A DNA stretch of 64,000 nt from assembly GCF_037392515.1 (NCBI RefSeq), contig NC_090288.1, positions 9,341,969 to 9,405,968 on the forward strand. Reading direction: 5' to 3'. This stretch comes from Haliotis asinina (Eukaryota; Mollusca; Gastropoda; Lepetellida; Haliotidae). The notes beneath the pieces are model-generated. The model searched no databases, was not told the origin of the DNA, and saw nothing but the letters and a program-made list of their open reading frames with translations. Positions 47,201 to 62,200 of the stretch are shown here, piece by piece. Position numbers and translations under genes: made by a program. The stretch's first letter is position 1. Every line of letters starts with the position of its first letter.

Positions 47201-50200
47201 CTTGACATACAGTTGCATTAGACACTAGCAGGATGCAAGCTGATCTATATATATCATCATGTTCCCATCAACAGTCGCTTTACAAGAAGAGAAGTTCGAC
47301 TAGATGTGATCCGCCTGTTTCATGGATGAATACTGGAAGATCATGGCTGTTACAGACCCCGAAGTTGGGGAAGTACTGGATGTCCTTGTATGGCAGCCAA
47401 CAGAATTCATCGTGGTCTGACCAACCTCCGATTCTCTCAGATACTGTAAGCAAACAAGTATGATTCAGGATAAGGAAAAATATGTAATTTTCTGAAAAAA
47501 ATTGATATTTTATACTTATCCTGACTCATGACGTCAAACCCTCCCAACTGCCTCACTCAGACACATTGGATTCTCTGGAATTCTTGTGTCATGCTTTTGG
47601 AATTACGGAGTGAGTGACAAACAGGGCTGGTCATGTGACCAATGTGGTGGGAAACGGGAGCTTTCCTGTGGGTAACTCTCATTATCTAGCCTCATGTAAG
47701 AATGTCGAGTTTTGACTGGTCCACGTGACTCTGATAAAATACCATGTACATCCATCACGAAATATCAATTTTATTCAGAAAATTACATTTTGATGGACTG
47801 TCGACTCAGCTGGCATGAAATACATGTGCTGTCTAGAGGCAAGGGAATCATCTCAAAGATATTTTATGCTTTTTCAAATATGTTGAAGTTTACTATTTGT
47901 TATGAGGGAGGAGTGCAGAGAAAGGGACAGCCATGTGTGCGAGAAAGCATGGAGACAGCACAGCACAGGTCATTGAATAAATATCTTTCTTGCCACTTGT
48001 TCACGTTCTTCTTGAATACCTTTCTCTGCACTCCTCCCTCATAATATACAGTGACCTGTGTCAATATTTTACTTATAGTTTGTTAAACAACTTTATTATA
48101 ATTAAGACAAGAATTCTGCAAAAACCTTACAGAGTTGGTATGATGAGTTGATTATGATTAGCGTGTCACTGAGTATGTTGTGTTTATTAATTTTAGTTAG
48201 ACTGCAATTCATCGGTCCTCTTTTGAGCCAAACAGACCATATAAAGCCATAAAGTTGTATTCTTCTTGGCTGATATGGTGGCTGAACTACATTCTGTAAC
48301 ATCCTGTTTCATGGACAGTGGTTCGAGTTACATTGCAATTCATTGGTCCGCTTTTGAACCAAACTGACTATAGACAATGTCACATCATTTGTAAATTGTT
48401 ATGACATGCACTGTCACTTCTGTAATGAGTGAGTTATGTTTTATGACACTTTTTGCAATGTTAGAGCAATGTCATGACTGTGGAGACCAGAAATAAGCTT
48501 CACACATAGTGCCCATGTGGAGAATTGAACCTGGGTCTTTGGCAAGGGAGCCGTGAAGGTCCAGGATAGAACAGACTTTCGGCAACCCATGATTGCCATA
48601 AAAGGTGGCTATGCTTATCATAAGAGGTGACTGGGATCGGGTGATCAGACTCGCAGACTTGGTTGACACATGTCATCAGTTCCCAGTTGTGCAGAAACTA
48701 GAGTTTGTAGACACATTTTAGAGTTGTACCTATAATTTTTAACATGTACACATATTCTTTAGTTTGCCATCACATGACTGGAATATTGTTGAAAGCAGCT
48801 TAAAACAATACCCACTCACTCAGTTTGGGTAGTAGACTGGAAATACATTTACAGTGTTTTCCAAACTTGTATTGATTTCAGTAGTTTTATTACTAGAATG
48901 TACAGTTTTTGCCAGACCCATTCTTCATACTGGTGATTTAGTCACAGACTACCTAACTTTGCAGCTGGTAGCCAGAAATGAAGAGTTGGAAAAAGAAGCA
49001 ACTGAAAAGCCACAAACAGGGGGAGATAACTCTACCCAGAAGGAATGTGACCCAGCTCTTGAGGATGAAGTGAGAAGGTTACAGGCTCAGAATGCAGTAT
49101 TGCAGAAGAATCTGACTGGTGGGCATATACTGTGACTGTAATGATCATTGGCAAAAATATGAAAATTTCTGTGAGGTTTTCACAACCAACCAAATATTGG
49201 TAACTTGCATAAGCATTTGGGTCAACCCTGTAATGGACCATTCTGAATTTATGACTTGTTGGGTGGGAGGTGGTGGTGGCTGGGAAGAGAGCATGGACAA
49301 AGTAACTGGCTCACCCCCACCACACTGCATGTCATGTAGTAAATCAATGACACTCCTGATTTCAAAACTGAAATAATGTTTTATGCACAAAATTAATGAT
49401 ACTATAGTACATATGTGCAACGTTGATGACTCGCCCCTACCCTCCCTTTTCCCCAGAACAAAATGAATGGTCTCTGATGGTTCATAACATTCACTCACCC
49501 TTTCTCATTCTTTAAGTACAGGGGCCACTTGCACAAAACGATCTTAGAGCTACAATTATTGTAAATCCTTAAGATCTCGATCTTAGGCTTCGGCTACAAT
49601 CGCCATCCTCTTGCTCAAAGCGTTTGTAGGCTAAGATCATTGTAAGTTACAATCAAAACTTACAATTGGTCGGAACCAATTGTAAGGAGCTAAGATAATT
49701 GTAGTCAGTAGCAAAATGGCGTTAAACTTAATGTCAGTTCACGCAAATAATTAGCTTTGGAGATTGCTTTTATATTGCATACAACTGTATGATTCGCCTT
49801 GACACTTCAACAACACGGAGAATGCAACATCGATTTAACGTCTGAAACACCATTATGTGAGGTAGTGAACAACATCATCGAGTTGATATCATAGAGTACA
49901 ATTCTCACCCGATTCAGTGTTGGAAAAAGTATGAACGCCATACCTATTTGATAAACAAGGAAAGGATAGTAACGAAAGGTGTCTGCATGCGATTAGCAGT
50001 GGCCATAACCTTTTCAATAACTCAAGGGCAGCTAATTTTAGTTTTTACGCAAGATGGGAATGGTTTCCCTTTGCAGATTATGCCGTTGATATTGCAATCT
50101 GCCATACCGAAATACAGTGCATGTTCTGTTGTGACAACAGATATCCACATACTTCTTTTCAGTTAATGATTTTGTCTTAGTTTATCATTGAAATAATCTA

Positions 50201-53200
50201 CAGTTGGATAATGTACAAAATTATGTTTTTTCTACTTGCAAAAATTGAATCTGACGAGAGACAAGAGTTTTAATGCATTTTAAATATAATACAAGTATTT
50301 TTCAAACGGGAAAAATACACTAGCTGGGGTATGTGAAATTTGCATAAAACGTTTTTTTTAACAAAGCGAAAAAATAATTATCAAGAAACACTCCCACAGT
50401 CTTGTCACACTTTCATATCTTTACAAATCTAATGCTTGTGGGATATATATGGGATTTTACACCAAATAACACCGATGCCAAACTGTGTTCAACTGACAGT
50501 CAGTGACAAATCATGGTACATTTAGGTGTTATATCATAAGGAAATTTTATTTATGTGTTATCTTTTAATTTCATGATTATTAGGTCAATAACTCAAGACC
50601 CAGTCTGTTAAGGTATTTGTTTGTATTTCAATATTTGCATAAAACATGATATTTCTGTGGTTGCAGTATCACATGTTTAGTTCATTAAATTATTAGAATG
50701 TAGAAAAATTAGAGAATAACCCTGAGGTACGAGTGATTATACATGTTACCTTCTACGTTATCTCTTCCTTCTTTAACTTTATTATTTCCTTCAAAGATTT
50801 GTGGTTTGAGGTTGTTTGGGGTTTTTTGTTTGTTTTTTTTTATTTATTTTTTTGTTTTGTTGTCATGAAAAATCTGCAAGGTGCGGTTAAAGAAGGAATG
50901 TCATTTGTGTGCAGTAACCAGTTCCATGTTGTATTTGCGCTGCATGCTATGCACACTTGAAGACAACTGTAGACAGGAGTCAAGTTTAAGAAATTTCTAC
51001 CTCCAACGTTGAGGAGTTCGATCTTAGTTAAGATCGCGATCTTAAATCCATGATGTCTTGAGATCGTCTTTGTGCAAGTGGTTAAGGGCAATTGCATGGT
51101 GATTGTAAAGTTGATTGTAGGGGCCTAAGATTGATTGTAACTAAGATTGCTCTGTGCAAGCGGGCCCAGGTTTATTTCTACTATTGGTTTGTGTTGTTTT
51201 TCATAGTGTAATGTGATATGTTGATATTTTGTCTTTATCTTTCCATGTTTGAACAGCCGCACAGGAAAAATATGAGCAGCTCTTGAGTCAAGGAATGTCA
51301 GATTCTGGGCTTGTGACCGGTGTGCGAGAAGCTCCGACTGGCGATGAAGCCAACAGGTAAAAAGACATATTTGTTCTGCCAAGTACATTAAGAAACACAG
51401 AGAGTGTTACCTTCTTGTGTTGGTGGTTTGGTGTTTTTTCAGTGATTCAGAATTGTCAGATGACTTTAGGGAAAGTGCCAATGTGACCAAATGTGAACTC
51501 ACTCACTCACTTTGGGGAAAAAGGATAATTATATGTAATGTGAAGCTGAACTAATATTGCACTAAATGAACCAAAACAAACAGGTGATCATAGTGTGAAA
51601 CTGTCCATGTCTCAGTAAAAGTTTCATATGTGTATAGGTGCAGTTATATGTTTTGCAGTATTTTTAATTCTTGATTTGTCAGCATCTCTTGTGCTTGTAG
51701 CATTCACACAGTGTCAAATACCCATAAATATCTGGGTTAAAATTGATGTTTTCGTAACTCATGCTATTGATCACTGGTTTATCAGGTCTAGACTTGATTG
51801 TTTACAGATTGTTGCCATATAGCCTGAATATTACTGCATGTGACTGGAAACAGCAAACAAAAGTGTTAAAGCTGAAAAACATGCAGCTATTTGATTTTTT
51901 TTTAATATACTGTAACAAAGAGCAAGACAGAAACAAAGCAGTGTTAAACTTATCTTCCAGAGACGACATCCAAGTTGATGGACAGGATGCTGCAGATGGC
52001 GCTGTCAGCATTTCTGTACAAGATGGTGAGCATAAAATTGCTGTAGTGCCAGGGCCTGTGAGGAGTCCAGTGGTCAAGTAGCCACCAGATACCTGATGTT
52101 TTTCAAAAGAGCTGACTCCATGAAGGTCAGGGTATCGATCCACAAAGCATTCATAACATTACGACCTGTTGTAGCTTTATAGTTTATCCTGGGAGTGTCA
52201 ATGTCATAGTGCTACAAATGTTTTGTGGGGACCCAGGATTAGTAGGGATCTTCAGCAACCCTTACTTTGTGTAAGAATCAGCTAATGTGATTAGATGGCC
52301 TGGCTTGATGATTTGTATTGTGCATGTTATCTAATCTCAGTTGTGTAAATTGACACTAAACATGATACAAATCCTCTGGCAGAGTGTATTTATAGTTTAA
52401 AGGCCACAGAGAGCTAAATATTTGGCTTTTGTCAATAGCTGTTTTTCTGAATCTTAGCAAGTGTTATGACATTATTACTGTCTTACAGTCCCTGAACTGC
52501 ATTATTTCCCCGACCTTCCAGTCCTTTCTCCAATGCTAAGCCCTAAATGAAGCAAGTGTAGATTTCCTCAGGTTCAGGTTGAACGTTCAGGTTCAGAATC
52601 TCCCTTCTTACTGGGGCTTATTTTCAGTTTGAATTTCGACCTCCTCCTTCATGTATTGGTTAGCGCATCTGCCCAGAGAACAGATGGTTGAGGGACAATC
52701 GTTGCCCGCGTCAAACCAAGACATGTTAAAATATGGTATTTGTTCATCTTAGCCTGTGCTCAGCATTAATGGGTACAACAAGGACTGGTCGGCTCAGAGG
52801 CAGTATGTATCTGAGTACGGTATTTATGCTTAACTATTGCATGGTATCTTAATGAGCTATTGCTAAAAACACACCTGAAGTTGAGCAAGTACAAGCAACC
52901 ACACATACACACACATGCATGTCGTCATGTGAGCAAAATATTCATTAGTGCAGTGTTAAACCCTGTTCTACCTCACCTTACCTTAATTTCAATTTGAATG
53001 TGCTAGTCTGTCATTATGACATTGATGTGAGATTTTGAACTTGACTGGCATAATTTTCTTTTAGATGTTGTATACTTCTTCGTGTATGCAGTTGTTGTGC
53101 TACACACTTTCAATGCCAGTTTTCAATGGGAGTAAAATATGATGATCTTAAAATATTGTTAAAGACATTTACACTATATTATTTCAGATAAACTACTCAC

Positions 53201-56200
53201 ACAAAACATTGGGCTCTACAAATTCTGCTTCAGTCAATACACCAAAAGTTCATGTATATTTTTGTCATCAAGGAATGGGGATAAGCAGACTGACTTTTCA
53301 ATGTAGGGCTAGATTCTTTGTTGATTTGACTTATTGAAATGAATTTGGCATGTTAATGTGTGGACATGCTAGTCCTTTTCTTAGAACAGTGTTGTGAGCC
53401 AGGTTTCTGTTGTTTGTTGTTGTTTGAGAAGAGATACTTGTTTCAGGTCCTGAGAATGGTGAAAACAGAAGACTTGAGGACTTAGCTGAAGAATTAAGCA
53501 GTAAGTAGACTTTTGTAATGTATTTAGGACTCACTTGCTGCACTGTTTTCTTTATGTGTGCATGAATATGACCCCTTTTATGTTGTTCACAATATATAAC
53601 TGTAGTATCAGTAGGTTTGTCTCTCCTGCATTTCAGAACTCAAGCTCAATCTGGAAACAGAATCAGAAGAAAAGAAGATCCTGAGGGATCAACTTACATC
53701 TTGTGAGGTAGGTTCAATGATTTATATGGAACTTCTAGGCCAGCCCATCAGCAAATTATCTTTACAAATTCCGCTGTTTTGAGTTATGAATGTTCTACTT
53801 CATGTTTTAACATGTACTGTTACCAACACTGTGACCTTAAACATTGGTGCCATGTCCATCAAGATCATCTTCATGTTGAATATTCCATGCCAGCTACAGT
53901 TGTAAATCAAAGACAGGTGGTGCAATTTCATTGCAATGAGGACATGTAAAGATCAGGGTAGAATAGGCCTTTACCAACCCATGCTTGCCATTAAAGGTGA
54001 CTATGCTTATCATGAGAGGCGACTAATGGGATCGGGTGGTCAGGCTCATTGACGTGATTGACTCCTGTCATCGGCTCCCAATTGCACAGATCATTGCTTA
54101 TTGTGTGGTCCAGACTCGATTATTTACAGACCGTTGCCATATGGCTGGAATATTGCTCACTCACTCACTCACTCATTGCAATGAGTTATCTTGGTCAAAG
54201 TCAAGGTCATGGTCCAGTACAAGTATTTTGGACTGGCGTTACATGGTGGTTCCTTTGAATATTAGAAGCTTTGATGAATTGGTGTTGAAGGTGCTGATCC
54301 ATTTTGGCAAGTTAATTTCATTATTCAAATATTAGTGATGGTAGGTCTGTTGATAAGTCAAATATTTTAACCTTACAATGTGTATGTATTTTGTTCTTTT
54401 TCAGAAAAAGTACAAGGATCAGTTGATTACTCTCCAGGACGAAGCTGAAAAAGTGAGTTTGCATTTCTATACTTTCTCATGCATAATATTTGTAGGACTT
54501 GCTAATTTATGTGTCTTATGTGTAAACAGTAAGATCTGTTTAATGTGATACCATATGACTAGTTTTAGGCCTATTGTATCACAAATTATAGAATTTACAG
54601 GAATTGTATAGGTCAATGAAGCCAAGTGACTGAGCTGAAGTAAGAAATTCAGCTTGTTGCAGTGTTTGGATATGAACAGTATAGAGATACCGATCAATAA
54701 ACATTTCTCTTAATTACAGGTAACTGAAAAATTAAAGAAGAAACAGGAAAGGTAAAAATATGCTGATTTTTGTTATGTTTTGAAGCATTTAGAACTTTAA
54801 TGTCTTGCTGAAATGTCTTGTGATTAAGTAGTTTTGAAGCATATTTTAGCCCAATATTGCTAAGGGCAACAGTTTCTATTCTTAGTCATGCCAGGATCAG
54901 TCATAATCCCAGCTTCCACAGATTGCAGTCATTGTGTCGTTTAGTTGAATAAGCACTATACTCGCATTCTTTCGTGTTATCAAAATAATAAACATTTTTA
55001 GCCCTTGTTTCTGAGGGCCTGTACCCTCTCACAGTGCTTAACGTTGTCAGAACTGGAATGCTGTTCAAAGCAGCACTCACTCCTTGTCATCAGGTGATGA
55101 AGTTCCATTTCATGTTTCATTATGTGCTCTGTCTGGAGCATTTTGAGGTGAAATAAACCAGGAAGATTTTGTAATTACTGAAGATGTCCTTCACCCCATA
55201 TGCAGTGTTCCTCACAGGTGTTTCATCTTGTTTCAGTTTTGTTAATTTACAATCTGAGAAGGAAGAGCTATTCAAAGAAAGCAAGTGAGTGATATAACAT
55301 GAGGCCAGACGCTTTTTAAAACCAACTTTATTTGTCTGTTGACTCATGGGCTCCCTCCCTCAGCAAGTAGTCTGTATACTGCTGTTTATTGTGTTGACAG
55401 TTACATAGACAGAGTCTTTCATACAAATAAAATTTTCAGTGTGATTAGTTTGTCTGACAAAACATCCACTTGCAAGGTTTGAGATTGACTGGATCATTGG
55501 ATGAAGAATTATTTGCAAAAAGAGATTGACTGGATCATTGGATGAAGAATTATTTGCAAAAAGAAATGGGTCCACATACATTTCATGCCGAAAGATAAAT
55601 CCTACTAACCTTCTGCAATATGTATACCCGGGTCCAGAGTCATGTTAGTGAGTGTACAGATGTACAGATGTACAGATGTACAGATGGATATCTCTGAAAC
55701 AGATGCAGATTCTCTGAACACAGTGAAGTTCAGAATAGATTTTACTTTGGTTTGTCCAGATATCAATCAATATTCACACCTCATCACAGTGCATTAGCGC
55801 ATCTGATGCTCAGAATTGTTGCAGTTTATCACAACATATGTATTGTAAAGTTATTTATTAATGCTTATTATGACAGATGCAGTGAGAACAAAGGGAGATA
55901 ATTTATACAGTACTTGCCAACTGCAGTCATTTTGTGTGATAAATATCCCTCTCTTTCACTCACTTTCAGATAATTTTTGTGGTCGTTTTCCACAATTTCC
56001 TCTTAGTGCTCATATCCACCCTGTTATCTGTCTGTGGCTGTTAACCGATATCTCCAAGGAGACTACAAGACCTGTGGTGTGTGTAGAAAGGAAAAGAATT
56101 GTTAACAGAAGTTTTAGATATGGCAGCCAATATTTCTTGACCATGTAACAATGTAACTGCATACTTAATGAACTCATAGCAATTCCAGATTAGAATGGTC

Positions 56201-59200
56201 CTTAGCAACCACTTCTGATAAAAAGGGACAACTCATTTTGTTGGTTATCTGTATGTTGATGGCAGGTCAACATGACCCAATGGCATGGTTCATTGCTCAT
56301 AATATCAGTCACTTGATTATGGCTTAATTATTTACAGGCTGCTGTCACATACATTACTGCAGAGTGAGCTATTAAAGAATAAGTACATTGTTAAAGTTTT
56401 GCTTATACAGCAGAGCTATAAGTTGTATTACCATGGTTACAGTAAGAAGATTGAGGAGTTACAGTCAGCAAGGGACAGAGACCAGAAGTATTATCAAGAC
56501 CAGATCAACAAACTGCAGCAGGAGATTGAGAAACTCAAAAAAGTATGTCAAGGGTTTAAATGATAACATAATTCAGTTTAATTTGAGTTGTGTCATTGTT
56601 TTAGTTTACGGTGTGGAAATAGCAGAATTTGTAACAGACACAATTCACATGTGTATGGAGGTTTGGCTGTAACTTTATCCAATTTGCACATCATAACAGA
56701 GTTAGATATGGTATACAAGATAATCCAGGATGAATGACAACCAGATCTTTAATCAATACAGTCTGATGAAAGTAAGCAGTCCTCATCAGATCAACAGATA
56801 CAGGATCTACAGAGAACAGTGAAGACTCTTCAGTCACAGGTTTGTGCCTCTTGTATATCTGTCATTATGAATACCTCTTTAGTGAGTGTCCTGTAGACCT
56901 GGGGGAGCATTGATCTTCGGCAGCTCATGCTTGTTGTAAGAGCAAGGGGACCTGATGGTTGCTACATTAATCGAAACTGCTTAGATCAATGCTTTTAGTA
57001 ATTAGTGGATTGGCTGGTCCTGTCTCCGTTGTTTAGAGATTTGATTGTAATCACAAAGTTATAGTCTTGTGGGAGTGGTTTAACAACAGTTTCTTCATTT
57101 CTGAAAGTGCAGCATGTTAGATGAGTGATTGCAATGTTTTTACTGTAATTCAGCTCAATATTTCATGCTGTGAAGATATTGACTGTTGTGTTGTCTCATG
57201 ATATCAGGTTGATGCTGCTGGGATTGTGGGCTCCCAGCAGCTCCAAGAACAGAGCACCAGGTATGAGCAACAGGTCACAGAGCTACAGAACAAAGTGGAA
57301 CAGCTGTCACAGCTCAGGGAGGACTTGCAGCTGCAGCTGAGGGTAGGAACACAAGACCAGCATCGTCCACTCTGTCTTTCTTCATTCATTTGTTCTTTTG
57401 TTCATTTGTTTGTTTGTTTGTTCTTTCATTCATTTTATGCATTGTGTCTGTGAACAAGGAGAATCTGGTTTATATTTGGTTACCAGATCATCTTTTAATT
57501 CTTTGTAGAAGGGACTAAGTTGTTCAATGGACTTTGTTGATTTCCCTTCAATATTCTGGGTTAGAACTGGTCTCAGAAATGTATGCTGGTTGTTAGGTGT
57601 GGCCAAGTGGATTGAGCAGTTTGGCACCATGATCATGTTATGTCACGTTACTCTCACAATATCAGTCACCAGATTGTAATGTTTAAGTTGAAATTGTTTA
57701 TTTTTCCTAATCCTGACTCCTGCTTATTATGCTTGTTTCCTTCTATCCGAACATAGGGGAACACTTGAATCCTTTGAAGTTCCCTTCATTGAAGAGGATG
57801 TAAAATCAAAACTCACCCATGAGTAGCCTCCCTTTAGCCTGTGCATGGTCACGCAAATTAGTCACATGACCAGCCATGCTTGTCACTCTCTCCTTCATCA
57901 CCCTAGAGGATGGATTTGAGGGCACCTGGGTCCTGATACGACACCATGTCCTTTTAGTTTTTGACCTTGCTCCATCTAAATTTCAGCTTTATCTGCTTTT
58001 TGATCTGTATATTTATATTATGTACCAGAATCATTAAATAGTACATATTTTAAATGTAGTTTTCTTGTATTTCATCATTTATGTTTGCAAATTGTTTGTG
58101 AAAACGTACTTGGGTTGTAAATACCTGTTGTCTGCAGCTGATCCGCATGTATATTGTCCATCTTGCATTATGGTTTGCTATTTCAGCTCCCGGTGTATTC
58201 TTTGAATAAAAAACAAAAAGAAAATTCAACTATCACAGAGTTCAATGGTTGTTTTAGTGTTGTTCGAAGGCGTGGCTCCTGGGGAGTCCTCTGCTACATT
58301 GGCAGGCTGTGTCCTCACCCCAGAAGAGATTGTCACCTAGCGAGATGTCATCCCTAGGGGGAAGAAGGAAGACGACAAGTCAGAAGACTTCGTCAAGCTC
58401 CCGTCGTGGTCCATCACAGAAGTCGAAGTCATTCTCTTTACAGAACATCCCTCCAGACAAAGCAGACGTTTTTGATGACCCCACTGATCCTTCAGTCTTC
58501 AGTCAGATATCTCTGCCTGCTACAACTGCTAGTGCGACAGCTACAGTTTCTACACCTGTGGCAGAACTTGGCTCAAAACCTACAGCCACCACTGACACAA
58601 CATACAAAAACCTATAGCAGTGTCAACAGTCACAAGTGCAGCATTCATCGCAGAACTTTGACACAAGCCTGTTTATCTCTAACAGTTCTATGAGCAACCC
58701 CTTGAAGTGAAGGCTTCCAGAGTCTTCAAGTCTTCAACTGTGATATGAGTGGCCCTGCATGGCAGCGCTAAGCTACTGCACTGCGCTCAGGCCAAGTTTA
58801 CAGTCTTCGAGATCTTCATGATGACCTGCATGAAGACTTGAGTGAAGACTCATGTGAATCTCAACAACGATGGTGAAGATGAAGACTGGCATAAAGACCT
58901 GCGCTGAGATCTACGTACAAGTGTACAGTCCAAGACGTGTTCATGAAACATGTTACAAGGTAGATATTGGCTATGCTGGATCAATTTGTTGCTGACAGAA
59001 TCGGCGCACAGCTGAAACTAACATGTCGGATAATGTCCACATGCATCAAACGAAGTTGCTATAAAGTAACTAGTGGGACACAAGTACAGTGGAAGCTGTC
59101 TAAACCGGCACTCATTGGGACTGAAGAAATTATCCAGTTTAGACAATGTGCCATGTTGTAGAGCTGATGATAAATGTACAAGCCACCGATGGGACTGAGA

Positions 59201-62200
59201 TTTTGTGCCGGTGTTGACAACTTGACGGATCGGACAGATGCTGGTTTTGACAGCTTTCACTGTATGTCTAAAACCACACACAGATGTCACAGGACACTTT
59301 CTTGACAAGTTTGTCAAGTGTGTTACCCCCAAGCTACAGAACGAAAGTTGAAAGTTTGCAAGTCAGCAGTGCCGTTTACTAGCTCCCATGGGGGTTGGGG
59401 TTAAAGGATGTATGTAAAATAAAGACAACTAGAGAATCCAGGAAGTGGCATGGCCCACCACCGATTCTGTCACACATAATAATCATGAGTCAAGATAAGG
59501 AAAAATATGTAATTTTCTAAAAAAAAATGATATTTCATACTTATCCTGACTCATGAGGTCAACCCTTCCATCCTCCCCTCTCATGACATTGTAGATTTCA
59601 CTGTAAATTTGTGTGTTGAGCTGGTTGATTCAGAGAGAGTGACACGCATGTCTGGTCATGTGACTGATTTGCACGCTAATACATGGGCTAAAGGGAGGGT
59701 GAATGTTGATTTTTACATCCTCTTCATTGAAAGGAACTTCAAGGGATTCACATGGTTCCACTATGTTCGGTTAGAAGAAGGAGACAAGCATAATAAGCAT
59801 GAGTCAGGATAAGTATAAAATATAAATTTTAATCAGGAAATTGGATATTTACATTAGATATTAGAATTAGCTTTCAACTGAGAGACCAGAGCTTCTGACT
59901 TAAGATGTGTGGTGGTTTATAATGACATAACTGTTGTGCAGGAGAGTCAGAAGGCCAGCCAGGAGACCCTGGACCAGCTGCAGGCTGCTCAGAAGGAGAG
60001 AGACACCGAGATACAGGCCCTACAGGAGGTCAGCAAGGTCAGTACAAGATCACATTGACAGCAAGTGTTTTGATAGCATTTGTTTGGCGTGATTTGCTTG
60101 ATGGATAAATATTGCTGCATGTCTTTTGTACTTTTGTCTTGAACAGAAACCATTCTGATATGAATGAATATTACTTAGAGGAGTGTCAGAAATGTCCATT
60201 TTGCTTGGGATATACTTCATTATTTAGATTTGATCATAAAGACAAATGACTGCAACATTTAGCAGCATGTGATGCATGCAGCAAGAAGCAAAGTAGAAAG
60301 TAGTATTCAAGCCCTGTCGAACCAGTTTCAGATGCACATACTGATGAATAACTTTCAATACAGCATTTTTTTCCCTAAGATAAAAGACCTGTGAAGATCC
60401 CGGGGTAGAATAGGACTTCTGCACCCCATGCTTGTTGTAAGAGGTGACTAGTAGGATTGTGTGGTCAGGCTTGCTGACTTGGTTGACACATGCCATCGGT
60501 TCCCAACTGCGCTGATCGATGCTCATGTTGTTGATCACTGGACTGTCTGGTCGAGACTTGATTATTTACAGACCACAGCCATATAGCTGGAATATTGCTG
60601 AGTGCAGCGTAAAACAAAACTCACTCACTCCTAAGATAAAAAGGGAAAATAAAATTGACACTACTATGATTATGAGGAGATGCTGTTGGAAGAGAGCACA
60701 TGTCAGATTGAGGCATGTTTGGACTCTTACACATCTTCGAAGTGACTAAACATGGACAGGTTGTTAGTGTGTGCTGAGCATGGATAGGACACCTTGATGT
60801 TATCTACGATTTGATGGAGATACTACTGGACTTGAACTGGACTCACTCATCTCTTTACTTCCTCAGATTGCAGAGAAGAGGAAGTCCCTGCTGGATGAGC
60901 TGGCCATCAAGTATCAAAAGGACTGTGATTCTCACCATGCCTACATCAAACAGGTGGAGGAGAAGCATGGGGATGAGGTGCAGGCACTGCAGAAACAGAT
61001 AGAAGAACTAGGGGTAAACACCTTCACATGTCGCACTTAGCTCACCTGAGCGTTTGATATGTAGCTCACCTGAACATGTAATATAGACTAGGGATATCTG
61101 GCTGCCTGTTTATCAATATGCTCTCCATTACTTGTATAATGAACTGGAGTAAGTAAAGTCATGTGTAACTCTTAGCTCAACCTCATGAGTGACATGTACC
61201 TCACCTTCACAAGTGACATGTAACTCACCTTCACAAGTGACATGTAACTCACCTTCACAAGTGACATGTGCCTCCACTTTACTAGTGACATGTAAGTCAC
61301 CCACTCAAGGTATATGTAGCTCACCTTCACAAGTGACATGTATCTCCACTTTACTAGTGACATGTAACTCACCTTCACAAGTGACATGTAACTCACCTAC
61401 ACAAGTGGCATGTGCCTCACTTTCACAATTGACATGTAAGTCACCCACTCAAGGTATATGTAGCTCACCTTCACAAGTGACATGTGACTGGAACTGACTT
61501 ATATAGCTCACCTTCAGATGTAAACAGTAGCTTGCCTTATGTGAAATGAACGTGGGTTAAATACCTCAGGGTGTAGCTTGTAGCTCTCTTTTGCTTGTAA
61601 CATTTAGCTCACCATCACTTGTTACAAAAACTAAGTCATGTAATGTTGCTCACTTCAATAGCTAGAATTGACATGTAGAATTATTGAACTCAAGCTTCCA
61701 CTGAAGTCGCAGTGGCTGAGTGGGTTAGCCGGCTGACTTTGTGTGCTGTTGATTAGGCGCCTGACTCTGAGAGGGTGGGTTCGAATCCCAGATGGGACTG
61801 ATCTTTACTAAGAAAGTGTAACCCCAAATATAACATATGCTAAATTTTAACACTTTCTAAATGGCATTGTGTAATCGAAACTCAACCTTTGTATTAACTG
61901 AGTGGAGAATGGAATTATGTCCTGTGTATGTTAAAGCATTCAGCTGAAGAAATAATATGGACTGATTCATTTAAACCATCTTTAATCTTTTCCAGCTAAG
62001 GTGTGATCAGTTACAGAAATATGAACATCAATGTGATGAACTCCACACAAGAGTTAAGTCCATTGAAGATGCAAAAGGCTGGTTGGAGAGACGATTGAAG
62101 GAAACAGAGGTGAGATGCAATTACTGTGAAGTCTTGTTAATCTGACCCCTGTTTATCTGACAGTTGGCTTTATCTGGCGCTTTTGTTGGGAACAAATTGA

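Noticed and set aside
58309-58617. 102-codon Ser/Thr-rich frame as a host exon
   Set aside because: It lies within DIRS-like relic B and fits its gag-like start region; it is not needed for GRIPAP1 phase.
61189-61497. 102-codon frame with an 8-residue repeat
   Set aside because: By-product of the 24-bp minisatellite.
61705-61800. tRNA gene
   Set aside because: A and B boxes and an almost complete acceptor stem are present, but the non-tRNA body is shared with 18935-19045, so it is a SINE head.
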